A DNA stretch of 57,683 nucleotides from an uncultured Clostridium sp. (GTDB lineage Bacteria; Bacillota; Clostridia; TANB77; CAG-508): the NCBI GenBank assembly GCA_946409935.1, contig CAMJYG010000006.1, forward strand, positions 1 to 57,683. The letters are read 5' to 3'. This document shows positions 8,198 to 17,406 of this stretch, piece after piece; within the stretch, counting starts at the first letter, position 1, and the number at the start of each line of letters is the position of its first letter. A model generated the notes under the pieces. The model did no database searches, was not told the origin of the DNA, and saw only the letters and a list, made by a program, of their open reading frames with translations. A program made the translations under genes and the position numbers.

Positions 8198-8929
8198 ATG
8201 TACAAGGTAAAAAAGATATTATTAATAGTATTTATAATCATTTGTATTACAACATTAGGAATTGTTGGATATATTCTAATTAAAGATAATAAAGAAAAAA
8301 ATTCAAACAAACAAGATATTGAAGAATTAATAGATGAGGCATTTGTTGAAGATAATAATACATCAGATAATCCAACAATAGATTGGGAATATCTAAAATC
8401 AGTAAATGAAGATATTATTGGTTGGATAGAGATAGAAGATACAGAAATTAATTATCCAATATTAAAGGATAATGATAACTTATTTTACTTAAAACATAAT
8501 TATTTGAAAAATTATAATAGTAATGGTTCTATATTTACATTAGATAATAAGCCTTTTACTAAAGATGAAACATTGTTATATGGGCACAATATGAAAAATG
8601 GAACTATGTTTTCAATACTTGGTAATTACCTTAATGAGAATTTTTTATACACACATCAAAATATAAAAATATATACACCTGAAAGGAATTATGAAGGTGC
8701 AATATTTAGTGCTTATTCAATAGGAATAGTAATAGAAAAAAATAATATATCTAAACTTGATTATGATGAAAGAATTGAATATTACAAAAAAGCAAGTAAG
8801 ATTGATGTAAATAATGTTGATATTACAGATAAAATTATAAAACTATCTACTTGTTCATATATAAATAGTAAAACAAGACCAACAGATCAGAGATATTATA
8901 TTGTTGCAACACTGAATGAGATAAATTAG
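8198..8929 (+). CDS. Class B sortase
   Basis: 243 residues. A signal/anchor helix (residues 5-28) places the catalytic domain outside the membrane. The triad is visible: His in LLYGHNM (about 128), Cys in LSTCSYI (about 219) and Arg in PTDQRYYIVATL (about 233). WEYLKSVNEDIIGWIEIEDTEINYPI is the usual class B opening. It cuts a sorting signal and links the protein to peptidoglycan or a pilus; the likely client is the adhesin at 10834. GGGAGGTG lies 17 bases before ATG 8198, further than usual, so initiation may be weak. Confidence 0.9.
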   Translation: MYKVKKILLIVFIIICITTLGIVGYILIKDNKEKNSNKQDIEELIDEAFVEDNNTSDNPTIDWEYLKSVNEDIIGWIEIEDTEINYPILKDNDNLFYLKHNYLKNYNSNGSIFTLDNKPFTKDETLLYGHNMKNGTMFSILGNYLNENFLYTHQNIKIYTPERNYEGAIFSAYSIGIVIEKNNISKLDYDERIEYYKKASKIDVNNVDITDKIIKLSTCSYINSKTRPTDQRYYIVATLNEIN

Positions 8930-8959
8930 ACAAAGGAAGCGGGTGATGTGTATTAGAAT

Positions 8960-9148
8960 ATGTTAAAGAAGATATTAAATAAAATACAAAAGCTTGAAAG
9001 TCAAAAACAAATAAAGGTTGACAAGATTTCACAGATAAAAACTGAAATTGATGATATAGATGTTAAACTAAAAAAACTCTATACATTCAAAAAGGAATAC
9101 GAAAAATTAGAAACTAATTCAACAGAATTTTTAAATAGTCTAAAGTGA
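8960..9148 (+). CDS. Small coiled-coil protein, DUF4315-like
   Basis: 62 residues, a single charged heptad-type helix (LNKIQKLESQKQIKVDKISQIKTEIDDIDVKLKKLYTFKKEYEKLE). Short coiled coils of this kind (DUF4315) are regular companions of sortase and secretion genes in Firmicute ICEs. Function unknown. It lies between the sortase and a membrane-anchored protein in the same operon. Confidence 0.55.
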   Translation: MLKKILNKIQKLESQKQIKVDKISQIKTEIDDIDVKLKKLYTFKKEYEKLETNSTEFLNSLK

Positions 9149-9156
9149 GGTGGTTT

Positions 9157-9705
9157 ATGACAGAAAAAGAACAAGAGATATTAGAATTATATTTAAAAGA
9201 TTTACAAAAGAAAAGAATAATAATAGCCTTAATTATAGCTTGTGTAATTATAATTGGAGGTGCATCTGCAAAAAAATATTTGACACAAAATAATGAAGAA
9301 ATTGTATCAAATGAAAATATAATGCAAGAGAATGTAACAAATGAAACAAGTAATGAAACTAAAGATGAGAACAAACTTGAAAAAACAGAAGAAAATAAAG
9401 TTGAAAATAAAACAAAAGATGAAACTACAAAAGATGAAAATAAACAAGAAGAACCAAAAGAAGAAAAAAAGGAAGAAACAAATAAAAAAGAAACTTCTTC
9501 TAATAGTAAACAAACAGAAACTAAAACTGAACAAGTTTCTTCTAAACCAGCTAATAAAGATTTTTTATTTATTGATGGTTACACAATGGAAAATGTAACA
9601 CAAGCAGCACAAGATTATTTGAAATCTAGTGGACATGCAGGAAAATGTACTCCTATCAAAGATAGTGAAGGTATTTATTTAGGGATGAGAGTAACTTTTG
9701 ATTAA
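9157..9705 (+). CDS. Membrane-anchored surface protein with Lys/Glu-rich stalk
   Basis: About 182 residues. A cytoplasmic helix (TEKEQEILELYLKDLQKKR) leads into one membrane helix (about residues 22-42), then about 80 residues of Lys/Glu/Asn/Thr low-complexity stalk, then a 50-residue globular end (FLFIDGYTMENVTQAAQDYLKSSGHAGKCTPIKDSEGIYLGMRVTFD). GAGGTGG precedes ATG 9157; an upstream GTG at 9145 would sit inside the ribosome site. It is probably displayed outside the cell. The family is not recognised. Confidence 0.6.
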   Translation: MTEKEQEILELYLKDLQKKRIIIALIIACVIIIGGASAKKYLTQNNEEIVSNENIMQENVTNETSNETKDENKLEKTEENKVENKTKDETTKDENKQEEPKEEKKEETNKKETSSNSKQTETKTEQVSSKPANKDFLFIDGYTMENVTQAAQDYLKSSGHAGKCTPIKDSEGIYLGMRVTFD

Positions 9706-9721
9706 ATTTTCTAAAAAAGGG

Positions 9722-9750
9722 CTGACAAATTTAGAAGAGCACGTTATTAT
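9722..9750 (+). promoter_or_regulatory. Promoter with GGGCTGACA / ACGTTAT signature (copy 1)
   Basis: CTGACA (9722-9727), 17 bases, TATTAT (9745-9750), with ACGTTAT at 9741-9747. Copy 2 of this design is at 39135. Confidence 0.55.
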
Positions 9751-9771
9751 TAAATAAAGAGGTGGTCTTTT

Positions 9772-10755
9772 ATGAAGAAGAAATTAGTAATAATAAGTTT
9801 AATAGTGATATTTATAATTGCTATTAGTATATTGGGATTTTATGCTTATACAAATTATAGAGATTCGCAAATTTCTTTAATTAATGAAAATATTGAAATT
9901 GAATATGGAGAAAGTTATAACCCTATTATAGAAGAGTTAATTGATCTAGATAAATATAATTTTATAGATTTAGACAAAGTCAGTTTAAAAAATGATATGG
10001 TAATCAATGAAGAAAAAGGATATTCAGATGTTGGAGAATATACTATACATATTTATTATAAAGATATAGAATTAATACAAAATGTTATAGTAAAAGATTC
10101 AATTTCTCCAAAAATAGAAATTAATGAAAGGTTTGAAATGCCATATAATACCAATTTAGAAAATTATAATTTCAAAGATTATATAAAAGTAATTGATTTG
10201 TCAGAAACAAAAGAATATAATATTGATTTTTCCAATGTGAATAAAGAAGTAGCTGGAGAATATACAGCAACTATTGAAGTAGAGGATATTTATAATAATA
10301 AATCTCAAAAGGAATTTAAGATTATTATTCAAGAAAAGCAAGAAGAAATTATAAGTAATGAAATGCCTTCAACAAATGAAAGTAAAATAATTTCTAATCA
10401 AAATAATAGCTCAAATTATAATACTAATACACAAAATACAGGAAAAACATCAACTGCTAATAATAACAATAATAGTAAATCCAAAACAAGTACAAGTAGT
10501 CAGACAACAACAGGTCAAACTAAACCAAATAACAACCAAAGCAATACACAGACAACACAAAAAAATATAGCTTATTGGTGTGTGGATGGTGGTAGTCATC
10601 ATATTGCTGGAGATGGACCTAATGAGCATGGGTATTATAAAACTTGGGATAGTGCTAATCAAGCATTTAAAGAATATACAAAAGATTGGGATTCTTGTAA
10701 TTATAAAGTTGATGTATGTGCATGTGGTTTATATTATTTTTGGGCAGTAAAATAA
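9772..10755 (+). CDS. Exported protein with two immunoglobulin-like domains and Cys-rich end
   Basis: 327 residues. An uncleaved-type signal helix (residues 4-27) is followed by two beta-sandwich repeats of the DUF5011/bacterial Ig kind (each ends GEYTIHIYYKD or GEYTATIEVED), a 70-residue Ser/Thr/Asn/Gln spacer, and a C-terminal 60-residue domain with four Cys (WCVDGGSHHIAGDGPNEHGYY...WDSCNYKVDVCACGLYYFW). It is likely exposed on the surface and may help mating-pair contact or bind a wall ligand. It has its own promoter and a terminator after it. Confidence 0.65.
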   Translation: MKKKLVIISLIVIFIIAISILGFYAYTNYRDSQISLINENIEIEYGESYNPIIEELIDLDKYNFIDLDKVSLKNDMVINEEKGYSDVGEYTIHIYYKDIELIQNVIVKDSISPKIEINERFEMPYNTNLENYNFKDYIKVIDLSETKEYNIDFSNVNKEVAGEYTATIEVEDIYNNKSQKEFKIIIQEKQEEIISNEMPSTNESKIISNQNNSSNYNTNTQNTGKTSTANNNNNSKSKTSTSSQTTTGQTKPNNNQSNTQTTQKNIAYWCVDGGSHHIAGDGPNEHGYYKTWDSANQAFKEYTKDWDSCNYKVDVCACGLYYFWAVK

Positions 10756-10778
10756 TAAATAATAAATATTAAACGAAT

Positions 10779-10803
10779 AAAGAGCTGAAATAGGCTCTTT
10801 TTT
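10779..10803 (+). terminator. Terminator between two surface protein genes
   Basis: AAAGAGC (10779-10785) with GCTCTTT (10794-10800) then T to 10803. It is 30 bases before the adhesin start. Confidence 0.75.
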
Positions 10804-10833
10804 AAATGTGAAAAAAGAAAGGAAATGATATAA

Positions 10834-13800
10834 ATGAAAGTAAAAACAAAAAAATTAATGTCAGTAATATGCTTAATATTAATACTATTAACATCATTAC
10901 CATTACAGACATTTGCTGCTTTTATAACTGATATAAATTCAAACGCAAAATTTGGAGTTGTATCAGGAAGTTTAGCAGATTATAAACATGAATTACATTA
11001 TGCTAACTATGATGGTGGAACATATATGTTGTTCTGTACTCAATACGGAAAAACATCTCCAACAGGAAGAGCATATGAATATGGAAGTGAGTTTTTAGCA
11101 GAATTTAAAGCAAATAGACCACAATATGAAAAAATGGCAGAAATGATATATTTTGGATATGCCATGAAACATGGAATGGGATTGCCTAGTGGCAATGAAG
11201 CTAAAATTGCAGCTGCTTGTACTCAACAATATGTTTGGGAAACATTAGGTAACGCACCTGGTAGAGATAGTTGGAACTCTGATTATATGTCATCAGGAAA
11301 GTATTCAAACTGGCTATCTCAAACACAAACATATTATAATCAATATCATAGTAATGTTTCATTTAATGGTGGAACTGAACATATTGTAATTGGAGATACA
11401 ACAACATTAACAGATTCAAAAGGTGTTTTACAATATTATAAAACATTTAGTGAAACAATAGATGGAGTAACATTTAGTCATAGTCAGGGAAGTAATCAAT
11501 TAAAAATAAGTGTTGCTAGTAATGCTCCAGCTAACAATGTAAAATTCAATTCAAACAAATATGGACTTTATCAATTATTGCCAAATGGTAATGAATATAA
11601 TAGTTCAACAATGTCAAACTATGTATATTTTGAATTTACATCAGGTTCAGTTCAAAATTTAATGTTTTCTAACTACATTGATCCATCTTGGTTTAATGTA
11701 TCAGTTGAGGTTGAATATGGTAATGTATTAATTGTAAAAACAAATACAGTGGGAGATGTAGTTGGTGGATGTACCTTTGAATTATACAAAGATTCTGCAT
11801 GTACTCAAAAGGTTGGTACAGGAACAACAAATAGTAATGGCGAATTGAAATTTGAAAGACTTGCAACAGGTACTTTTTATTGTAAAGAAGTGTCAGTTCC
11901 AAATGGATATTTACTTGATACAACAGTAAAAAAAGTTGTAGTAAAAAATAAAGAAACTGCAGAAGTAACATTTAAAAATTTGGAACCAACAGGAGAAATA
12001 AGCTTAATAAAAACTGATAAAGACACAGGTAATTCAAATAGAATTGATGGTACATCTCATCATGGAGATGCAAATTTAAAAGGAACTGAATATACTTTGT
12101 ACGCAAAGGAAGATATCTACAATATTGCCAGAACAGTAAAATATTTTTCAAAGAATGAAGAAATTGCAAAATTTACATTTAATGAATATGGAGTAGCAAC
12201 AGTGATTGTAACTAATAAAAATAAACCAGCAAAATTAAGTGTTGATGGTAATACTATAAAAGGATTGCCTATGGGGACATATTTTGCAAAAGAAACTCAT
12301 GTAGTAGAGGGGTATATGCAAGATACACAAGAACATACATATACTTTAAACTATAAAGATATGAATACACCAGTTATAAAAACAAATGATACATTAAAAA
12401 ATACAGTACAAAAGGCAAAATTTGAAGTTATAAAAATATCATCAAATAAAAACACAACAGCTGATGTAATCGGTAATGCTGAATTTACTGCAATACTAAC
12501 AAAATATGTTGATTATTATGGGAGTTTTGATGAAGCATTAAAACATTTAAACGAATTTGCAGAAGATGAATATTCGGTATTTAAAACACAAGCAAATGGT
12601 CATGGAGTATCAGGATTGTTGGCTTATGGGGAATATACAGTTCATGAAACTTATACACCTAGTGATGAAATTGAAACAGTAGAACCTTTTTATATTAAAA
12701 TTGATAGAAATTCAGATGGTGTAATTAAAGAATTTATAGAAAATGATTTACCATTTGAAAGTTATTTGAAAATGATAAAAATTGATAAAAATACAGGAAA
12801 GAAAGTTACTTTTTCAAATGCAACATTTAAACTATATAGATTAAATGATAACAATGAATGGGAAAAGGTAAAATGTAAAACAGGATTATTCAATACAGAC
12901 CAATGGAAAACTGATAAAACAGGCTTAGCTGTTACAGAAGATAAATTACCAGCAGGAACATACAAAATCGAAGAAATTAAACTTCCAACAGGATTCTTGC
13001 AATTAGAAAACGAATTAACATTTAAAATAAATAGAAGTAATAAAACACTTGAATTTGATGAAGAATATGATGCTTATATAACAATTACAGTTGGAAATGA
13101 ACAACCAACAGGCACATTAAAATTAGATAAATCAGTTGCTATAAGACAAGATGTAGATACATCTTTAGTTGATATTTCAGATTTAAGTAAAATTAAATTT
13201 AAACTAACTGCAAAAGAAAAAATTATTGATTATGCAGATGGATCTACAATTTATGAAAAAGGGCAAGAAGTAGGTAAATACAATTTAACAAAAGAAGGAA
13301 AATTAGAGATTAATAAACTTCCAATGGGTAAATATGAGTTAGAAGAAATTGAAACATTGGACGGTCTAGTATTAGACAATACAAAACACGAAATTGTATT
13401 TAAACAAGAAGATACAAAAACTAAAGTTTATACAAAAGAAGAAAAATTTGTAAATGATACAACAGTTGTAGAGTTTTCAAAAACTGATATAACTGGAGAT
13501 AAAGAATTAGTTGGTGCAACATTAACAGTAACAGATAGCAAAGGAAATGTTATTGATAAATGGGTATCAGAGGAAAAAACACATAAGATAGAAGGCTTAA
13601 AAACTGGAGAAAAATATACATTAAAAGAAGAAATACAAGTAGATTCTTATGTTAAAGCAACAGATATAGAATTTACAGTAGAAAATACAAAAGAAATTCA
13701 AAAGGTAACTATGATAGATAAAGTTGTTGATATGAGTAAAGTCGATATTGGTGGAAATAAAATTGAAGGAGCAGAAATGCAAGTTCTAGATCATGAAGGC

Positions 13801-14682
13801 AATATAGTAGATGAATGGGTATCAGGTAAAGAAACTCATAAAATCAAAAACTTGGAAGAAGGCAAAACTTATATTTTACATGAAGAAGTGTCAGTTGGAT
13901 ATTTTGTTAAAGCAACAGATGTCGAATTTGAAGTTACTTATGATAAACAGACACAACATTTAGAAATGGTAGATAAAATCGTAGATGTTACAAAAACTGA
14001 TATGGTAAATGGAGAAGAAGTTGAAGGTGCTGAATTAGTAGTAACAGATGAAGAAGGCAATGAAATTGATAAATGGACTTCAACTAAAGAACCACATCAT
14101 GTTGTAGGCTTAGAAGAAGGCAAGACATATACCTTAACTGAAACCACTTGTCCTTATGGATACGAAGTTGCAGAGAGTATAACGTTTACAGTAACTACAG
14201 ATAAGGAAACACAACTTATTGAAATGAAAGATATGCCAATATTAAAATCAGTTCAAGTAGAAAAAGTTGATAAAGATACAGGAGAACATATTAAATCTAA
14301 TAAATTTACATTTGGAATCTTTGAAGATGAAGGATGTACTAAATTAATCAAAGAGGTAGGTGCAAATGAATTTGAAGGAACTGCTCTTTTTGAAGATTTA
14401 AGATATGGTACGTTCTATATTAAGGAATTGAAAGCTCCGTTAGGATATAAACTTTCTGATCAAGTTGTAAAAATTGAAATAAATGACAAAGGTGTTTTTG
14501 CTGATGGTATTTCATTAGAAGAAACAGAAGGTATATATAGTTTTGTATATTATAATTCACTATTACCAGCTATTCAAACAGGAAATGAAACAAATTATGG
14601 ATTATTACTATTAGTTGCAGCAATAGCAGGTGTTGGAATTGTTGGAGGAACTATATTACTTAAACGCAAGAAAAATAATTAG
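10834..14682 (+). CDS. Wall-anchored adhesin/pilin with thioester domain and SpaA/Cna-B repeats
   Basis: 1282 residues. A signal peptide (residues 1-29, ends LPLQTFAAF) is followed by a thioester-type domain: Cys in MLFCTQYG (about 69) and Gln in CTQQYVWE (about 132) match the Cys and TQxxIW pattern that makes an internal thioester able to bind host surfaces covalently. Then come repeated SpaA/Cna-B modules (GTFYCKEVSVPNGYLLDT, GTYFAKETHVVEGYMQDT, GTYKIEEIKLPTGFLQLE and others) and three shorter repeats with DKWVSEEKTHKIEGLKTGE-like cores. The end is PAIQTGNETN, membrane helix, KRKKNN: a sorting signal differing from LPxTG. The sortase at 8198 is the probable partner. Confidence 0.9.
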   Translation: MKVKTKKLMSVICLILILLTSLPLQTFAAFITDINSNAKFGVVSGSLADYKHELHYANYDGGTYMLFCTQYGKTSPTGRAYEYGSEFLAEFKANRPQYEKMAEMIYFGYAMKHGMGLPSGNEAKIAAACTQQYVWETLGNAPGRDSWNSDYMSSGKYSNWLSQTQTYYNQYHSNVSFNGGTEHIVIGDTTTLTDSKGVLQYYKTFSETIDGVTFSHSQGSNQLKISVASNAPANNVKFNSNKYGLYQLLPNGNEYNSSTMSNYVYFEFTSGSVQNLMFSNYIDPSWFNVSVEVEYGNVLIVKTNTVGDVVGGCTFELYKDSACTQKVGTGTTNSNGELKFERLATGTFYCKEVSVPNGYLLDTTVKKVVVKNKETAEVTFKNLEPTGEISLIKTDKDTGNSNRIDGTSHHGDANLKGTEYTLYAKEDIYNIARTVKYFSKNEEIAKFTFNEYGVATVIVTNKNKPAKLSVDGNTIKGLPMGTYFAKETHVVEGYMQDTQEHTYTLNYKDMNTPVIKTNDTLKNTVQKAKFEVIKISSNKNTTADVIGNAEFTAILTKYVDYYGSFDEALKHLNEFAEDEYSVFKTQANGHGVSGLLAYGEYTVHETYTPSDEIETVEPFYIKIDRNSDGVIKEFIENDLPFESYLKMIKIDKNTGKKVTFSNATFKLYRLNDNNEWEKVKCKTGLFNTDQWKTDKTGLAVTEDKLPAGTYKIEEIKLPTGFLQLENELTFKINRSNKTLEFDEEYDAYITITVGNEQPTGTLKLDKSVAIRQDVDTSLVDISDLSKIKFKLTAKEKIIDYADGSTIYEKGQEVGKYNLTKEGKLEINKLPMGKYELEEIETLDGLVLDNTKHEIVFKQEDTKTKVYTKEEKFVNDTTVVEFSKTDITGDKELVGATLTVTDSKGNVIDKWVSEEKTHKIEGLKTGEKYTLKEEIQVDSYVKATDIEFTVENTKEIQKVTMIDKVVDMSKVDIGGNKIEGAEMQVLDHEGNIVDEWVSGKETHKIKNLEEGKTYILHEEVSVGYFVKATDVEFEVTYDKQTQHLEMVDKIVDVTKTDMVNGEEVEGAELVVTDEEGNEIDKWTSTKEPHHVVGLEEGKTYTLTETTCPYGYEVAESITFTVTTDKETQLIEMKDMPILKSVQVEKVDKDTGEHIKSNKFTFGIFEDEGCTKLIKEVGANEFEGTALFEDLRYGTFYIKELKAPLGYKLSDQVVKIEINDKGVFADGISLEETEGIYSFVYYNSLLPAIQTGNETNYGLLLLVAAIAGVGIVGGTILLKRKKNN

Positions 14683-14686
14683 AATT

Positions 14687-14713
14687 TGAGTGGCTTAAAA
14701 ACCACTCATTTTT
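14687..14713 (+). terminator. Intrinsic terminator after adhesin
   Basis: TGAGTGG (14687-14693) with CCACTCA (14702-14708), then five T. Confidence 0.8.
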
Positions 14714-14731
14714 AATTTTAAAGGAGGAATT

Positions 14732-15121
14732 TTGGTACGCGCAAATATTATATATAGTAATAGAGAAATACAAGAGATATTAAGAAATAAAACAAATGAA
14801 GGTACATTATATTTGATGTATGATGATATATTTTTTGAAGAAGTAAATAGAAACGAAAATATAAGTAGAGAATTTTATTTACTTTCAAGAAAAATAATTA
14901 ATCCTATAAATGTTGTAAAACATATATCTTTTAAATTAAAAGATGATTATACAAGCAAAGAAATATATGAGTTAGTAGAATTGTTAAGAAGAAAAACAAC
15001 AATATTACTAACTTTATTTAATACAAAAGAAAAAGAATGTGATTTATTATTTATAAGTAATGAATACGATCACGAATTAGAGCATTATATAAATAATATT
15101 CTTGAAATCGAGGATATGTAA
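14732..15121 (+). CDS. Unknown protein at start of transfer operon
   Basis: 129 residues, TTG start six bases after AAAGGAGG. Mixed alpha/beta pattern with no membrane segment (NIIYSNREIQEILRNKTNEGTLYLMYDDIFFEEVN). I do not recognise it. It begins the block that runs without a visible terminator through the secretion genes, and its stop overlaps the next ATG by one base. Confidence 0.6.
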   Translation: MVRANIIYSNREIQEILRNKTNEGTLYLMYDDIFFEEVNRNENISREFYLLSRKIINPINVVKHISFKLKDDYTSKEIYELVELLRRKTTILLTLFNTKEKECDLLFISNEYDHELEHYINNILEIEDM

Positions 15122-16188
15122 TGAGTGGACAAATTTTGAAATTTAAGGATGCTTATTTTTATTCATATATCAAAAGTTTAATAAAAGAATATGCCATAAA
15201 TCATGATGATAGAATCTTAAAAAAATATGTAGATTCTGATAGTTTGAAAATAGATGAAATTTTAAGTGAATTAGATAATGAAAAGTATTTAAGTAATAAT
15301 AAATTAGAAATTGATATAGTAAAGTTTGTTGAAGATTATTTAATAAAATCTAAAAGCTATACAAATTTCAAAGATAATAAAGTATTTATTTTAGATAATT
15401 TACTTAAAAATGCTAAAGGCTATAATGAAAAAGGCGAAATAGTTGATATAAAATTAAATTTAAAGCAAAAAGAAATAGTCATAAAGCAATATAATGAAAG
15501 CTTTGATGAAGAAGTGAAACATTATATTGAAAATAATAATGATGAGTTTGAAGAGATATTTATTGCAAATAATAATATGCAATTTGAAAAGTTATTTCCT
15601 AAAACCTATGAAGAAACATTTAAAGACCAAGCGATTTCTCGTTTTAGAAATGATGGTGTAATGGAAGCTATTAGATATGGTTTAGCATTTTCAGATGAAT
15701 TAAAATCTGCTATGAGTAGGAAATATGTGAATAATAATAAGTTTAAAACATTGCTTGTATTTAATAATAATAAAAACATTTTGGGATTAACAAAGGAGAA
15801 TTTTATAGAAGAAACAAAAGAGCAAGAAATTGAAAAAACAAAGGAAGAAAAGACTATTGAAAAACAAAAGATAAAAGAGAAAAATCAAACATCTATCTTT
15901 ATAACCTTATCAGGCAATGAAAAAGAAACCTATAAAGGAATTTATTTACCAATATCGGATGAAAATGTTATATATATTCCAAAACAATTATATAAAAAGA
16001 ATAATGACAGAATTGAAATATTAGATAACAAAAGAAATGTAGCAACTATAAGTGAATACAAAATTGATAATGAAGAACATAAGAAAACTTGGATTGCAAA
16101 AATTGGAATTGATGAATTTTATCATAAGTATTATAAGCTATATGAAATTCAAAAAGAAAAAGAGGTGATGGCTTATGCAGGCAACTAA
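15121..16188 (+). CDS. Unknown transfer-region protein
   Basis: 355 residues. The first 210 residues look helical with a segment FKDQAISRFRNDGVMEAIRYGLAFSDELKSAMSRKYVNN. A Lys/Glu-rich linker (about 224-255) separates a beta-rich C-terminal domain (SIFITLSGNEKETYKGIYLPISDENVIYIPKQLY). No family recognised. It is coupled to both neighbours (TAATG before, 14-base overlap after), so it is probably a cytoplasmic accessory of the transfer machine. Confidence 0.6.
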   Translation: MSGQILKFKDAYFYSYIKSLIKEYAINHDDRILKKYVDSDSLKIDEILSELDNEKYLSNNKLEIDIVKFVEDYLIKSKSYTNFKDNKVFILDNLLKNAKGYNEKGEIVDIKLNLKQKEIVIKQYNESFDEEVKHYIENNNDEFEEIFIANNNMQFEKLFPKTYEETFKDQAISRFRNDGVMEAIRYGLAFSDELKSAMSRKYVNNNKFKTLLVFNNNKNILGLTKENFIEETKEQEIEKTKEEKTIEKQKIKEKNQTSIFITLSGNEKETYKGIYLPISDENVIYIPKQLYKKNNDRIEILDNKRNVATISEYKIDNEEHKKTWIAKIGIDEFYHKYYKLYEIQKEKEVMAYAGN

Positions 16189-17404
16189 TAAAAGTGATGC
16201 AACACAGGTATATGAAGGTGCTGTAAAATCATCAAGAACAGGTGCAAAAGGTACTTTGAAATATATTCTAAAACCACTTACTATATTTGGCTATCATTAT
16301 TTTATAGAAGGTATAAGAGCAGTTCAAAAAGATGGACCTACAAAGGAATTGGAGAAAATTACTAATCTATCTTATGAAGAAACAATAAAAGTAATGGAAA
16401 AATGCCAAAAAGATGGTGTTAGAGTTGTTGCAACAGAAAGAACCTTATCTAAAGAAAATAGTGAGTTTGGAAAGAAAAAATCACTATATCAACAAAAGAA
16501 AATAACAAAACACGCAAGAAGAATAAAGCAAATAAGCAATTTTAAAGCAGACCATCCTAAAATTGCTAAAATTCTTCAAATGGATTCATTAATAAAAAGA
16601 AATGAAGCAAAACAAAAGGAAGAACAAATAAAACATAAAAATAAACATTATAACGTTTATTTTAATAAGTCAAAAAGGGATTATATGGCTGCAAGAATTG
16701 CAGATGTAATTGAACTTAGAACTGGTATTTCACAAAAGAATTTTGATGAAAATACACAAAAAGCAATAGAGAACTTTTATAAAGAAGGTAAAGAGCAATT
16801 AAATTCTCAACAATTAGAAGATTTTTCAAAGGAATTTAAACTACATGAACTTGGAAATGTAGATCCTGAAAAATTTAAAAAGGATTATTGCATTCATGAA
16901 TTACCATTTTCAGCTTATATGAGTATTAAAGATGATTTAGAAGCACAAGATATTCAATATGGTGCAAGAGTTACAAAAGATAATAATGATAAAGAAATTG
17001 TTAATATTTATATGGCAAATTCTGATTTAGAAAGATATTGTGAATTAGGTTTTAATAATTATGGAAAAATAAGAGTTTATGGTAGTGAAAATAAAAATTT
17101 ACAATGGAATATTAATTCACAAGATGAATTAGTATCATTTACAACTAAAATTGGCAAAGATGAAATAGAAACATATTCTAAATTAAGTGGTAAAAACTAT
17201 GTTATGAAAAGGCAGGATAATGAATGCTTATGGACAGTTTTGAAAAAAGATTTAGAAGAATTGGTTGAGACGGAAAAAAAAAGAGATGTAGTAGTTGAGG
17301 AATTAGAAAAATATCACATACTAGAAAATAATATTGAACTTGATGATAATACTAAAGAGATAGAAGTTGATTTAGATTTAGAAAAAGAGGTAGGTGATGA
17401 ATAA
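16175..17404 (+). CDS. Transfer accessory protein, possibly PcfB/DUF3801-like
   Basis: 409 residues, Lys-rich, no clear membrane helix. The opening (GAVKSSRTGAKGTLKYILKPLTIFGYHYFIEGIRA) and a later module (SAYMSIKDDLEAQDIQYGARVTKDNNDKEIVNIYMANSDLERYCELGF) recall PcfB/DUF3801 proteins, which sit directly before VirD4 in Firmicute ICEs and help bring relaxosome to the coupling protein. The assignment rests mostly on position. virD4 starts two bases after its stop. Confidence 0.45.
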   Translation: MQATNKSDATQVYEGAVKSSRTGAKGTLKYILKPLTIFGYHYFIEGIRAVQKDGPTKELEKITNLSYEETIKVMEKCQKDGVRVVATERTLSKENSEFGKKKSLYQQKKITKHARRIKQISNFKADHPKIAKILQMDSLIKRNEAKQKEEQIKHKNKHYNVYFNKSKRDYMAARIADVIELRTGISQKNFDENTQKAIENFYKEGKEQLNSQQLEDFSKEFKLHELGNVDPEKFKKDYCIHELPFSAYMSIKDDLEAQDIQYGARVTKDNNDKEIVNIYMANSDLERYCELGFNNYGKIRVYGSENKNLQWNINSQDELVSFTTKIGKDEIETYSKLSGKNYVMKRQDNECLWTVLKKDLEELVETEKKRDVVVEELEKYHILENNIELDDNTKEIEVDLDLEKEVGDE

Positions 17405-17406
17405 AA

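Noticed and set aside
9341..9598. Alternative + frame in the Lys/Glu-rich stalk region
   Set aside because: Runs of Lys/Gln/Met codons arise from the repetitive A-rich stalk sequence of the 9157 gene.
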